NCBI GenBank assembly: GCA_964512045.1
Contig: CAZEJK010000006.1
Location: forward strand, 1 to 56,534
Direction: 5' to 3'
Source: CAZEJK01 sp964512045
GTDB taxonomy: Bacteria; Acidobacteriota; Thermoanaerobaculia; Thermoanaerobaculales; Sulfomarinibacteraceae
DNA: 56,534 nt
In this document: in pieces, positions 27,539-36,616 of the stretch
How the letters are laid out: every line of letters starts with the position of its first letter
How positions within the stretch are numbered: the stretch's first letter is position 1
Made by a program: the position numbers and the translations under genes
Notes under the pieces: model-generated
Database searches by the model: none
Seen by the model: the letters and a program-made list of their open reading frames with translations, nothing else
What the model was told of the DNA's origin: nothing

Positions 27539-28006
27539 CGCGGCCCTCGGCCGCATTGGTGATCGAGGCTCCGCCTCGGCACGAGGCGAAGCCTGGCACG
27601 GCTGTCGAGCTCATCCGACTGAACGAAGCAGATCGGACGGCGTTGAGCTCGTTCGTCGCCGGCCAGGCTCCGGGTAACCCCGCACCAGTCGACGGAGAGC
27701 CGGCCACGCCTGAGAAGCCCGCCCCTGCTCCACCGCGCACGACCCCCAACGCGACACAAGCGACCGGCAGCCGAAGCCTGTGGGCTACGGTCCGACGCAT
27801 CGGCCAGCGCCCCGNNNNNNNNNNGAGTCGTAACCACCGCGGGCTCACGCCCGCACCCGGCGTCACGTCGGAGAACACCGGACATCACAATCGGGTTCAC
27901 ACATCCTGATCTCTTCCATTGCCGTCTCGACCATGCTTCACGCGAGGGATCGTGGCGCACCCGGTGATCTGGAACGCAACGTTGCGGTACGTGACGCCTG
28001 TCCCTC
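27539..28006. other. Stretch containing a scaffold gap (27815-27824); no gene called
   Basis: Just after the activator stop, GCGGCC-CTC-GGCCGC (27540-27554) could be a weak hairpin terminator. Ten N bases at 27815-27824 mark a scaffold join of unknown true size. An open frame from 27556 contains VELIRLNEADRTALSSFV, which faintly recalls the end of a PilZ domain, but it lacks a start with ribosome site and runs into the gap. I see no further feature. Confidence 0.5.
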
Positions 28007-28906
28007 TCAGGAGCGCTTCGCGATTGACCGAAACAACCCGACGGCGTTGGCCCCCATCGGACAGAGCTTCCGATAGCGTTGCGTCGTGAACAGATCGGCA
28101 CCGGAGGCCTTCAGCTCACGGGAGTCCAGCTGACCGAGCTCGCGTGCGAGATCCTTGACGGTGCCACCCGCCGCACGAACCGACTCCCCGATCTCGCTCC
28201 AGCGGCGGACCCGGTCCTCGAGCTCGTCCAGATGGCGGCCGGGGTCGTCGTACCCGCCAAAGTGGGTCAGGAGCAGCCGCCCTGGTTCGAGCGAACGCAC
28301 CAGATCGATGCTCTCGCGCCATCGCCCGACATCGATGTCTGGAGGCGGCATCGGCGGCACGACGTGCGAGCATCCGGGGAAGCGAACGCCGCCGACGTCT
28401 CCGGTCACGACTGCGTCGCCGACCTGCCACGCGACGTGGTGCGAGGCATGGCCAGGGGTGTGCCACCCAAAAACCTCCACACCGTCGACTCGGACCGGAT
28501 CGCCCGACCCCACAGGACGCACCAGCTCCTCCGGTACGCTCTCGGTCGTGCCCCATAGCGGCCGCATCATCGGTCCATACAGACGTCTGGCACTGGCCAG
28601 GAGCCGCGACGGATCCACTAGATGGTGAGCACCCTTCGGATGCACGTACACCGGACAACCAACGCGGCGAGCGAGAGCTCCCGCTGCCCCCGAGTGGTCG
28701 AGATGAACATGCGTGAGAAAGATCGCTCGCAGGCGCTCGAGCTCGAGCCCCTCACCGTGCAGACCACGCTCCAGGCGCCTGACGGTGCTCGCGGGCCCGG
28801 TCTCGAGGAGGACAAACCCATCATCCCCCGTCGGCACGGCAAACACCGAGATGATCTTACTGATCTTCAGGTACTTGAGATCAATGGTGTGGATCGTCGG
28901 GTGCAT
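28007..28906 (-). CDS. Metallo-beta-lactamase-fold hydrolase
   Basis: The 299-residue enzyme carries the metal motif HVHLDH (His66, His68, Asp70, His71), then GWHTPGHASHHV, TGDVGGV and a late His (LLTHFGG). These provide the ligands for a dinuclear zinc or iron centre. This fold covers glyoxalase II-like thioesterases, lactonases and flavin-independent hydrolases, and the substrate cannot be chosen from the sequence. ATG at 28906 is used because the longer frame upstream is not conserved in style. It is a single gene, downstream of a strong terminator of the preceding operon. Confidence 0.9.
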   Translation of the reverse strand: MHPTIHTIDLKYLKISKIISVFAVPTGDDGFVLLETGPASTVRRLERGLHGEGLELERLRAIFLTHVHLDHSGAAGALARRVGCPVYVHPKGAHHLVDPSRLLASARRLYGPMMRPLWGTTESVPEELVRPVGSGDPVRVDGVEVFGWHTPGHASHHVAWQVGDAVVTGDVGGVRFPGCSHVVPPMPPPDIDVGRWRESIDLVRSLEPGRLLLTHFGGYDDPGRHLDELEDRVRRWSEIGESVRAAGGTVKDLARELGQLDSRELKASGADLFTTQRYRKLCPMGANAVGLFRSIAKRS

Positions 28907-29097
28907 CCTTCTCCCGGGAAGCGTGGAGTCCACCTCCCAACCGGACTCCATGACCGACCTGCTGCCGGACCGCAGGAACGGTACCACGTATCACCGTGTG
29001 ATGTCTTGAACCGGGAACCAGAGACATCGCACTCCGGTGCCACGTACCGCGAAGCTGCAATGACGGCGCAACCGGGACCGGCTCGCACATCCCCCCT

Positions 29098-29136
29098 GCC
29101 CAAAGCGGCTTCACGGCACGTGGAGCCGCTTTGGGC
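29098..29136. terminator. Strong hairpin terminator after the secreted-protein operon
   Basis: GCCCAAAGCGGCT (29098-29110) pairs perfectly with AGCCGCTTTGGGC (29124-29136). Inner bases (TCAC against GTGG, with one wobble) lengthen the stem to about 17 pairs. It lies 70 bases beyond the stop of the gene at 29206 on the minus strand. There is no T-tract. Confidence 0.75.
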
Positions 29137-29205
29137 ACTACCCGCACCGTGCGCATGCTCCCACCGACCGCTGCACCTCGACCCAGCGCCCGAGACGGCT
29201 CCCAG

Positions 29206-29898
29206 CTACTCCACGGTGAAAAACTGCAGAGAGACGGGTACCGGCCCATCCGCGAGCACCCAGTCCGAGAGCTCCGTGGCTTCGCGCCAAACCCACTTCG
29301 CGTCCATGCCATCGCGACCACAGTCCCAATCCGCAGCATCAGGAGGCGTCGAGGTCGTGATGTGACGGCAGATGAGTGGGTTCGCCAGGCCCGTGACGGG
29401 GAGCTTCAGCATCACCGTGTAGCCCGAGGCCGGATCTCCACCGTCACGCATCCCCGTGATGGTCCAGAAGAAGGTCGGATCGATGGTGCCGAGAGCGCCG
29501 GGATGCGGTCCAGGCACACGGTGCACACGAAGGCAGGTAAGGTCGCCCGGCGTCATCACCTCCACCCACACCTCGGGGCCGTTGTTGAAACCGTAGCTAC
29601 CGGTGAGCCCCCCGGGCATCTCGCATCGAGTCTCGTCGTCCTCGATCACGACACCGGGCCAGAACCCCGAGACGACTGCCTCCTCGGCCCCCACGGAGGC
29701 GACACCGACCGCGTTCTCGCCAAGGGTGTCCCCAACGAGGATCGTGGTCCCACCGGACGCCCAACCGCCCGCCGCCGCGAGCACCCGTCTGTCCGCGACG
29801 GGCGTCCCCTGGGCAGTTGCGGGGCTCGCCGAAAGTACCGCCACGACCAGCGCAACCAAGGTGCCAAGATGACGTCTCCAGATCCGGGATCCGATCAT
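29206..29898 (-). CDS. Secreted protein of unknown function with C-terminal VPV-type motif
   Basis: The 230-residue protein has a signal peptide (LVALVVAVLSASPATAQ). A module SGGTTILVGDTLGENAVG...VVSGFWPG resembles the GGAYTLSGTIGQ/GGFW units in the beta-helix protein at 13703-15808. Cys pairs (CEMPGG, TCLRVH, LICRHI, WDCGRD) suggest a disulfide-bonded exported domain. It ends PVPVSLQFFTVE, a variant of the C-terminal motif shared with the proteins at 32341 and 44058. It is 42 bases downstream of the tail-fibre-like gene on the same strand, probably in one operon with it. Confidence 0.75.
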   Translation of the reverse strand: MIGSRIWRRHLGTLVALVVAVLSASPATAQGTPVADRRVLAAAGGWASGGTTILVGDTLGENAVGVASVGAEEAVVSGFWPGVVIEDDETRCEMPGGLTGSYGFNNGPEVWVEVMTPGDLTCLRVHRVPGPHPGALGTIDPTFFWTITGMRDGGDPASGYTVMLKLPVTGLANPLICRHITTSTPPDAADWDCGRDGMDAKWVWREATELSDWVLADGPVPVSLQFFTVE

Positions 29899-29940
29899 GA
29901 CTCGACCTCCGATCTCGGGTCGGCCGCGCGAGCGCCAGGC

Positions 29941-31929
29941 TCAGGGGCAGGTGTTTGCATAGAAGACGTAGTCCTCGTCGTACACCCCGGCACAGGTGTT
30001 GGTTCCCCCACCCCCTACCGGTCCGCCCGAAAGCTTGGAGCCACCGACGTTGGTGCGATAGTAGTTGGCGCTGTTGATCGAGTACGTGCTGCCGGCCACA
30101 GTCGAGTTGATCACATGAATGTGGTATGTACCGGAGGTCGCGAAACCGCAGGTCAGGCCGCGGTTCGACGTGCCTCCGTTGGCCTGTATCACGCTCTGCT
30201 GGATCACGACCGGCGCGGGTGTCGGTCCATCCGTCACTTGCGGTGTGAGAATGTAGATACCGTGGTTCGCACCGCTGCCGGAAGCGCTCGCGGTGACCCT
30301 TCTCAGCACCGGCGCGGAGACGCGGCAGTCCACACCGGTGCTCTCACCCCCATCGGAAGCGATCGCGGTGGCGGTCACGTCAACCAGCGTCGGTGCCGAG
30401 TGGCTCAGGATCTCGACCCCGATGCAATTGGACGAGCCCGATGCAGTGGCGGTCACGTCGTACATGTCTGGCGACGAGTTGAAGATGTAGATCCCGTAGG
30501 TGCTGTTGCCACCCGAGGCGACAGCGGTCACGTGGCGCATCACTGGTGCGGCCAGGTCCACTACCACGATGGCTCGGGCCATGTTGCCGGTGCCGGTGAT
30601 CGCGGCGGTCACGTGCGTGAGCCGGGGTGAGGTGGCGCTGGTGTAGATGGCCGGGCTCACCCGCGTGCTCTCGACGGTGAGGAACCGCACCTCCGCATCG
30701 TTCGCCCCGACGAGCGTGCCAGTGCTCCCCGAGGTGCCGTCGAATGTAATGCGCGTGGTCAGCTCGCCGGAGCCCTCGATATCGACGTAGCGCTTCATCG
30801 TGACCTGCTCGGTGTACACGCCCGGCATCACCTTGACGATGTAGCGGTTGGTGTCGGAGGCGTCACTGATCGAGGCCAGTGCAGCAGAAACGGTGTCAAA
30901 GTCGCCCCCGCTCTTGGCGACGACGACCACGTTGGCATGGTGCCGCTGAAAGGCGCTCCCGTGCTCGCCGTCGAGGAGGTCGGCATTGAGTGCATCCACG
31001 AGTGTGCTCGAGGCCACCGCCAGCGGTGAGATGCCGGTCGCGACGGTGGACACCAGCTGGCCGGAGGAGCGGATGCTCCCGGCAACGTCGAGCCTGGCCT
31101 GCGGACTCCCGGTGCCGATGCCCACGTTGCCGCCGCTCTCGACGAACAGCCGGTAGTCGGCGACACCGGTCTCGGCAAGGTTCAGACCGGTTGCCGACGG
31201 CGCATTGAGGTGCCAGTCGTTCACACCGAGGCTATCCTGCAGCTGCAGCCAGGCCGAGTTGCCACCGATTCCTCGGATAGTGAGCGGACGCTGCAGCCCG
31301 GAAGCAGCGCCGATGCCAACCCGGCCGGCGGCGTCCACGCGCAGCCGCTCGGTGCCGGCGGTCTTGATCACCAGGTCCTGCGCGTCCGTGGTGCCGATGA
31401 AATCCGCGCCGGGCGCGGTGCCGGCGTTGCCGGCCAGCGCCCAGCCGCTGGCGATCAGCTCGGAGGCGTGCTTCCCATCGAGAGTATCGGCGGCGAGCGC
31501 AAACGCTACCGAGGCGATGCGTCGGTCCGGCACGAGGCGCACGAATGACGTGCCATCGCTCGAGAACCAGACCCGGAGGAAGCAGTCGACATCGGCGAAT
31601 GCGGTCGCGTCCAAGGGCTCCATGAGGGCGGTATCCCCGAGCAGCACGGAGAAGACTCCGTCCTCCACGGTCAGGTTCACCGCCGCCACGGGCTCGGCCC
31701 CGGCGGAGGACGTCGCGTCGTTCGACCAGTAGGTCGTACCGCCGACCTCATCGACGACGGCGAGCTTGAAGTAGCCCGTCCCGGAGTACGCCGAGCCGCT
31801 TACCGTCACGCGGCCCTGGTAGGCGACGAGCTGAGGCGCAGCGTTCTGTGCGACTCCCGGCGACACGGTAACGAACGCGGCAACGAACACAACCACAACA
31901 GCACGGCTGAGGCATACACGGTCGCTCAT
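29941..31929 (-). CDS. Secreted tail-fibre-like/beta-helix protein
   Basis: This 662-residue protein has a signal peptide (VVVVFVAAFVTVSPGVAQ). Its first 300 residues have the style of phage tail-fibre or collar proteins: VAYQGRVTVSGSAYSGTGYFKLAV, two LDG-x-H motifs (DTLDGKHASEL and DLLDGEHGSAF), and NVGIGTGSPQARLDVAGSI. The remainder (about 330-600) is a pectinesterase-like parallel beta-helix (NRYIVKVMPGVYTEQVTM and repeated SPRLTHVTA coils). Such proteins in Acidobacteriota are thought to be surface adhesins or substrate-binding proteins; there is no phage context here. The start at 31929 has GGAGG 5 bases upstream; an earlier in-frame TTG is not favoured. Confidence 0.8.
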   Translation of the reverse strand: MSDRVCLSRAVVVVFVAAFVTVSPGVAQNAAPQLVAYQGRVTVSGSAYSGTGYFKLAVVDEVGGTTYWSNDATSSAGAEPVAAVNLTVEDGVFSVLLGDTALMEPLDATAFADVDCFLRVWFSSDGTSFVRLVPDRRIASVAFALAADTLDGKHASELIASGWALAGNAGTAPGADFIGTTDAQDLVIKTAGTERLRVDAAGRVGIGAASGLQRPLTIRGIGGNSAWLQLQDSLGVNDWHLNAPSATGLNLAETGVADYRLFVESGGNVGIGTGSPQARLDVAGSIRSSGQLVSTVATGISPLAVASSTLVDALNADLLDGEHGSAFQRHHANVVVVAKSGGDFDTVSAALASISDASDTNRYIVKVMPGVYTEQVTMKRYVDIEGSGELTTRITFDGTSGSTGTLVGANDAEVRFLTVESTRVSPAIYTSATSPRLTHVTAAITGTGNMARAIVVVDLAAPVMRHVTAVASGGNSTYGIYIFNSSPDMYDVTATASGSSNCIGVEILSHSAPTLVDVTATAIASDGGESTGVDCRVSAPVLRRVTASASGSGANHGIYILTPQVTDGPTPAPVVIQQSVIQANGGTSNRGLTCGFATSGTYHIHVINSTVAGSTYSINSANYYRTNVGGSKLSGGPVGGGGTNTCAGVYDEDYVFYANTCP

Positions 31930-32340
31930 GGTGGCCTCCAAAGCTCGAGACGCTCCAGACCGGCGCCCCCGCGACGCCTACGGTCCGCCACGTCCGCTGC
32001 GAAAGGCTGCAAACAGAGATCGAGAAATCAACTTGGGTACCGCACGATGGATCATACCACCACAACGGCATCGCAAGGCATGTCGAAGGTGCCGCGTATG
32101 ACCTCGTGATGCTGTGACGCCTGCGACTTCGGCGGTACCGGATACGGGCCCGACTGAGAGCCTCCGCGATCTCCGCACGATTGCGATCTCGGGTCCAGAA
32201 CCACGCATCACGATGCAGCGCCCGAGACGGACAGCTCAAAGCGTCACGATACCCCGCGGTGCCGGTGCAGGGATGAAAACGGCGTGCGTTCGGGTTCTCG
32301 CTAAAGTTGATTGAGTCCGGTTCCCAATAAAGGAGTCCTC
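31930..32340. other. Divergent intergenic region
   Basis: About 410 bases between two divergent secreted-protein genes. I found no RNA gene or convincing gene here. Promoters for both must lie in it, but no consensus pair was identifiable. The right end holds the ribosome site AAAGGAG for the gene at 32341. Confidence 0.5.
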
Positions 32341-33819
32341 ATGCGTCAGTCTGCTTTCGTGTGCCTCACATGTCTCGGTGTGCTCTCTGCGCAGCTCTCC
32401 TGGTCAGCAACCTACACCGTTACCTCCACTGCAGACTCGGGCGCTGGGACCCTTCGTGAGGCAGTGGTCCAGGCCAACGCCAACGCGGGTCCCGATACCA
32501 TCGAGTTCAACATCGCCGGATGCCCCGGCGACGTGTGCGTCATCAGCCTCGCCAGCACGGCGACCCCGATTCCGAACATCACCGATCCACTCACCATCGA
32601 CGGCTGCAGCCAGCCAGGGAATGCAGACCAGTGCACACAGGCGATCCCCGACCGCGGACCGTACCGTATCGTCGTGCAAGGCGACGGGGGCGGACACGCC
32701 CTGCGCCTCGCGGCCGGATCGGACGGATCGGTCATTCGCGGCCTCAACCTGCGCAACTTCCTCAACGCAGTGGCACTCGAGAACATGACCAGCTCGGCGA
32801 TCGAGAGCAACTTCATCGGAACCGACGAGAACGGCACGACCGCCGCTCCCAATAGCGGCAACGGAGTCATCGCAGTCTGCGATGGTCAGAGCAACACCAT
32901 CGGAGGATCCACCGCAGCCCAGGCCAACCTGATCTCCGGCAACGGCGGCGACGGCATCCAGCTCTATGGCGGGTTCCCTTGCGGTCCCGGGGCCAACGTG
33001 GCGCCGAAGAACAACACGATCGTCGGCAACTGGATCGGGACGGCGAAGGACGGCATCACGCCGATGGGCAACGCATACAGCGGAGTGAGCTTCTTCGGCG
33101 CGGCGGCACCGGACACCTTCTCCGGAAACGCCGTCATCAACAACGTGATTGCAGACTCCTCCAGCGGCGTGTTCGTTGCGGGTCCCGCAACCACCACGCG
33201 GATCGAAGGCAACTGGATCGGAACCGACTCCTCTGGCACCGTCGACCTGGGCCACGAGTACGACGGTGTGTACTTCGATAACGCCGTCGGCAACACCGTG
33301 GGCGGCGCCACCCCCGGCGCCGGCAATGTGATCGCATTCAACGCCTACGCGGCGGTGGCAGTGGACGACCTCGACGGACCGGCCTCGAGCATTACGGTCA
33401 GCCGCAACTCGTTCTATGCCAACGGCGACATCGGCATCGATCTCCTCGTCGATGGGCCCACCGCAAACGACGCAGGGGATGCCGACACCGGCCCCAACTC
33501 CCTCCAGAACACACCGGTGATCGTCAGCTCGACGCCAGCCGCCGGATCGACCCTCGATGTGACCTTCCTGGTCGACTCCCCGGGCACTCTCACGGTAGAG
33601 CTCTTCGTCGCTGACGCGGGCCAAGATGAGGGGCTGACGCACCTCGCCACCACAACCTACGCACTCAACGGTGGACAAACGACCATCAACATCCCGGACG
33701 GCGGTGCCAGCCCAAGCGACCTCCTCGTGGCCACTGCCACCGACGCCTCCGGCAGCACCTCCGAGTTCTCCGCCCCCGCACAGGTTCCGGTGGAGCTGCT
33801 CACATTCAGCGTCCGCTAG
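32341..33819 (+). CDS. Secreted beta-helix protein, CSLREA/choice-of-anchor-Q style, with C-terminal VPVELL motif
   Basis: This 492-residue protein has a signal peptide (CLTCLGVLSAQLSWSA). The mature part starts TYTVTSTADSGAGTLREAVVQAN, the CSLREA-type N-terminal motif. It continues with parallel beta-helix coils, including repeats of the form NTIGGSTAAQANLISGN and NTVGGATPGAGNVIAFNA. Repeated NWIGTxxxG motifs mark the coils. It ends in QVPVELLTFSVR, closely matching the end of the protein at 44058. ATG at 32341 has AAAGGAG upstream. It is likely exported and surface-bound; its substrate is unknown. Confidence 0.85.
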   Translation: MRQSAFVCLTCLGVLSAQLSWSATYTVTSTADSGAGTLREAVVQANANAGPDTIEFNIAGCPGDVCVISLASTATPIPNITDPLTIDGCSQPGNADQCTQAIPDRGPYRIVVQGDGGGHALRLAAGSDGSVIRGLNLRNFLNAVALENMTSSAIESNFIGTDENGTTAAPNSGNGVIAVCDGQSNTIGGSTAAQANLISGNGGDGIQLYGGFPCGPGANVAPKNNTIVGNWIGTAKDGITPMGNAYSGVSFFGAAAPDTFSGNAVINNVIADSSSGVFVAGPATTTRIEGNWIGTDSSGTVDLGHEYDGVYFDNAVGNTVGGATPGAGNVIAFNAYAAVAVDDLDGPASSITVSRNSFYANGDIGIDLLVDGPTANDAGDADTGPNSLQNTPVIVSSTPAAGSTLDVTFLVDSPGTLTVELFVADAGQDEGLTHLATTTYALNGGQTTINIPDGGASPSDLLVATATDASGSTSEFSAPAQVPVELLTFSVR

Positions 33820-33845
33820 TCGCCAGCGCTTGCGGTCACCATGAG

Positions 33846-34247
33846 GTGGCCGCCTCAGAGAGGATGCGGACAGCACGACAGGCCGCCACGGCGTGTGAGG
33901 CCCTTGCCCGTATCGGAGGTGACGAGGCGGCGGCGGCTGTGCTGGCGGCCACCGAGCACCCGGCGGCCACCATCCGCCGTGACGCTGTGTGGGCGCTTCG
34001 TCATCTCGGGGGGCCAGCCACGTGCTCCCTTCTGCACAGGATCGTCTCTGACGATCCCGACCCGCGCACCCGTCGCAACGCGATCCGCAGCCTGGCTTCG
34101 CTGGGTAGTGATGGTGCGGTAACAGCGCTCATGGGAGCTCTCCACGATGCGGCGGAGCTCGTGCGAGCGACAGCGGCCGAGGAGCTCGAAGACGTTTTCC
34201 CAGGGCGGCTGGATCGGGTCCTGGCCGAGCACCACACGCGTGATTGA
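33846..34247 (+). CDS. HEAT-repeat protein, possibly a fragment
   Basis: The open frame of 133 residues is nearly all PBS-lyase-type HEAT repeats: ACEALARIGGDEAAAAVLAA, AVWALRHLGG, and AIRSLASLGSDGAVTALMGAL. These form helical protein-protein scaffolds. No convincing start is visible: GTG at 33846 and ATG at 33864 both have ribosome-site-like bases too close. It may be the tail of a larger gene that lost its 5' end, or a short gene following the one that ends at 33819. No other domain helps to guess a role. Confidence 0.6.
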   Translation: MAASERMRTARQAATACEALARIGGDEAAAAVLAATEHPAATIRRDAVWALRHLGGPATCSLLHRIVSDDPDPRTRRNAIRSLASLGSDGAVTALMGALHDAAELVRATAAEELEDVFPGRLDRVLAEHHTRD

Positions 34248-34268
34248 GCTGAGATGCGTGAAACGCTC

Positions 34269-35087
34269 CTATCCCTCTCCTGCTGCAGGATCCGGCCGCT
34301 TCCAACGGTACGGGAGCTGGATCACCTCGCCCGGTGTCTGTATGGCTCGAAGGGCTTCCAGCATGTCCAGGACGATGCGGCGCTGGCGTGAAGCGTTACC
34401 GGGTTCGCCAAACATGCTCCCGCGGGCGAGCTTCACCTCGACCCGTCTGGGAGGCTTGATACGAGCGGAGCGCTCGGGGCAGTTGCCGATGGAGACCGTC
34501 GCGATGCCACGGGCTTCGATCACTCGCTGAATCAGACCCACGGTCTGATGGCACTTCGGTCACACGGGCACCAGAAGCACCACGTCCACCTGCTGCTCCT
34601 CGAGCCGCGAGATCATCGCCGGTAGCGTCTCTCTGACAAGGGGACGCACGTCGTTGACGTAGCTGAAGCTGTAGCTCTCGTCAGCGACTCCGCCCACGAT
34701 GCCCTCGTTCTCCAGCTCCAGCAGGCGGTCGATCGGAAAGACCGTGTTGAGGTCCTCCCGGGCCAGCGTGTGATCGTAGTGCGCGTGGGCGATGGCAAGC
34801 TCGTCTGATCGGACCGATCTGGGGATCGCGCGCATGCTCGGGTCGCCGTGGATGCTGGCGGTCTCGAAAGGCGCCTGGCGGCCCTCGACATACAGCCCGG
34901 CAGTGCTCACGAGGGCGATACGCTGCTCGGCCAGATCACCAGCGTATGGCGACCAGGGGATGCCGTCCGGGGCCAGGAAGGGGTAGTGCTGGATGACCTT
35001 GTGCACGTCGCCCCGTTCGAAGTCCGGCAGGCTGTCCCGGACCCAGCTATCGTAGGCAACGCCGAACCGTTCCAGGTCAATATCCAT
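34269..35087 (-). CDS. GrdB-family reductase-like selenoprotein (glycine/betaine/sarcosine/proline reductase component B type); in-frame TGA at 34560-34562 read as selenocysteine
   Basis: Two open pieces (35087-34563 and 34559-34269) are in the same frame, separated only by TGA at codon 176. Together they give a 272-residue protein of the GrdB/selenoprotein B family. The region before (VADESYSFSYVNDVRPLV, then DVVLLVPV) and after (HQTVGLIQRVIEARGIATVSIG, MFGEPGNASRQRRIV, VIQLPYRW) are both family-typical. The centre reads VPV-U-PKCHQT, a UxxCxxT motif like that of GrdB and PrdB; many homologues have Cys at U. A hairpin follows 10 bases after TGA. It is shorter than GrdB (about 430 residues), like the short members. 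The in vivo substrate is unknown. No Sec machinery lies in the window. The ATG at 35087 has GAGGAG upstream. Confidence 0.85.
34531..34549 (-). promoter_or_regulatory. Candidate bacterial SECIS hairpin
   Basis: Starting 10 bases after the TGA, ATCAGACC pairs perfectly with GGTCTGAT around GTG. The apical loop lies about 19 bases from the codon, within the range of known bacterial SECIS elements, and it contains GU. SelB binds such hairpins to insert selenocysteine. The structure is within the coding sequence, as is usual in bacteria. Confidence 0.65.
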
Positions 35088-35194
35088 GGGCTCTCCTCGT
35101 GAGCATCATACGGGTGATCGATGAGAGATAAGGGCTAGGCCCACATTCACACATCCTGGGTACCGGCACTGTCACGCAGCACGTCGCCGCCTGC

Positions 35195-36226
35195 TCAGCT
35201 CATGTACTGCTCAACTGCGTTGGCCAGCTGGTGGACATCCTCGCGGTCGACCTCCCGGCTGGTGACGAACCGGATACCGATGGCCGTTGGTGGGTAGACA
35301 TCGAAGCCGACTCGTTCGAGGTGGTCGACCAGGCCATCCTCCGTTCGGTCAGTGGCAGACACCCGACAGTACACCATGTTGATCTGGACGCTGGCGACGT
35401 CGACCTCGATCCCCCGAATCTCGGCGAGGCGCTCTGCCAGGAAGCGGGCATGGGCATGGTCTGCTTCAAGCTGGGCCGGCCCCTCCTCCAAAGCGATGAT
35501 GCCGGGTGCGCAGAGCACGCCCACCTGGCGCATCCCGCCCCCCATGATCTTGCGCCGGTACCGTGCCCGGCCGACGAAGTCTGCCGACCCGCAGAGCAGG
35601 CTGCCCACCGGCGCCCCGAGGCCTTTGGACAGACAGAAGCTGACGCTGTCGCAGTGGGCGACGATGTCGGCTGCCGGGATCTGCAGGGCGACGGCGGCGT
35701 TGAACAGGCGCGCTCCGTCCAGGTGGACCGGAACCCGGTGGGCGCGGGCCAGCCGCGCCACCCCGGCCATGGCCTCCAGGGGCATGACCGTACCGTCGGC
35801 GAGGGCGTTCTCGAGCACGATGAGGCCGGTGTCCGGGTGGTGCACATCCGGCACGGTGCGCAGACGAGGCAGGATATCGGCTGCCGTCAACCACGGTGTG
35901 TCCGCCGGTACGACCGTGCGCGTCTGCACGCCGGCCAGAGCGGCGGCAGCCCCCGCCTCGTGGTCGATGACGTGGCTCGATTCGGCCACAATGACCTCGT
36001 CGCCTGGCCGGGTGTGCACTGCAATGGCGCATTGATTGCCGAAGGTGCCGCTGGGCACGAACAGGGCAGCTTCGGTACCAACAGCTTCGGCCGCCATCCC
36101 CTCGAGACGGATCGCCGACGGGTCCTCGCCGCAGACGTCGTCTCCAACCTCCGCCTCGGCCATCGCCCGTCGCATGGCCGGTGTGGGTACCGTCATGGTG
36201 TCGCTCCGGAACTCTCGACGTCGCAT
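35195..36226 (-). CDS. ltaE: Low-specificity L-threonine aldolase
   Basis: This 343-residue PLP enzyme cleaves L-threonine or allo-threonine to glycine and acetaldehyde. Lys201 in SFCLSKGLGAPVGS is the PLP Schiff-base lysine; HLDGARL (Asp170) is also typical. The start RSDTMTVPTPAMRRAM is the normal N-terminus of the family. The neighbour on the same strand, the GrdB-like selenoprotein, is 107 bases downstream. Glycine is the known substrate of one GrdB-containing complex, so a link is possible, but it is speculative because other components are absent. Confidence 0.93.
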   Translation of the reverse strand: MRRREFRSDTMTVPTPAMRRAMAEAEVGDDVCGEDPSAIRLEGMAAEAVGTEAALFVPSGTFGNQCAIAVHTRPGDEVIVAESSHVIDHEAGAAAALAGVQTRTVVPADTPWLTAADILPRLRTVPDVHHPDTGLIVLENALADGTVMPLEAMAGVARLARAHRVPVHLDGARLFNAAVALQIPAADIVAHCDSVSFCLSKGLGAPVGSLLCGSADFVGRARYRRKIMGGGMRQVGVLCAPGIIALEEGPAQLEADHAHARFLAERLAEIRGIEVDVASVQINMVYCRVSATDRTEDGLVDHLERVGFDVYPPTAIGIRFVTSREVDREDVHQLANAVEQYMS

Positions 36227-36616
36227 AGATCCTCCCGCGGCCTCGACCGTCGGCGCTCAGTATGCCTGAGAAGCGCAAGGGGAACCTGTCTGTGGTCGTG
36301 CCATCACGGGCAGTGAGCCATCTCGATCGGGCTCCACATTGCACGGCGTCTGGCACCTCCACCGCGTCCGCGCAGACCACCCACCCATCCGGCTCACCCA
36401 GAAGCCCTGCCCTGCTACGGCGTGGCCGCGGCGGGCAGGCAGGGGCAGCGAAGCCGAGTCATCTCGACCTAGCCGGTGCCGACGGTCTGGCATGGGGGCT
36501 GGTCAGCAGATTGGGAAACACAACCCGCTTTCCGGCCGGAGCGTCATTGCTCGTCGCGCCTGTCAGCGAGCGCGCCGAGCTCGAGCTCGGATCCCTCGTC
36601 CCGACCCCCGCGCTCG
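36227..36616. other. Gene-free stretch
   Basis: No credible gene or RNA was found in these 390 bases. Long open frames cross it on the plus strand, but their composition and lack of ribosome sites suggest noncoding DNA. GAGCTCGAGCTC near 36578 is a short palindrome of no clear function. Confidence 0.5.

Noticed and set aside
27556..27909. Open frame with VELIRLNEADRTALSSFV, slightly PilZ-like
   Set aside because: It has a TTG start without ribosome site, is cut by the N gap and no PilZ core motif (RxxxR) is seen upstream.
29941..31929. Prophage remnant
   Set aside because: Tail-fibre-like motifs are present, but there is a signal peptide and no other phage gene nearby.
34269..34541. A separate 90-residue gene after the TGA
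   Set aside because: It is in frame with the gene before TGA and continues the same family; treating it as a separate gene would lose the UxxC motif.
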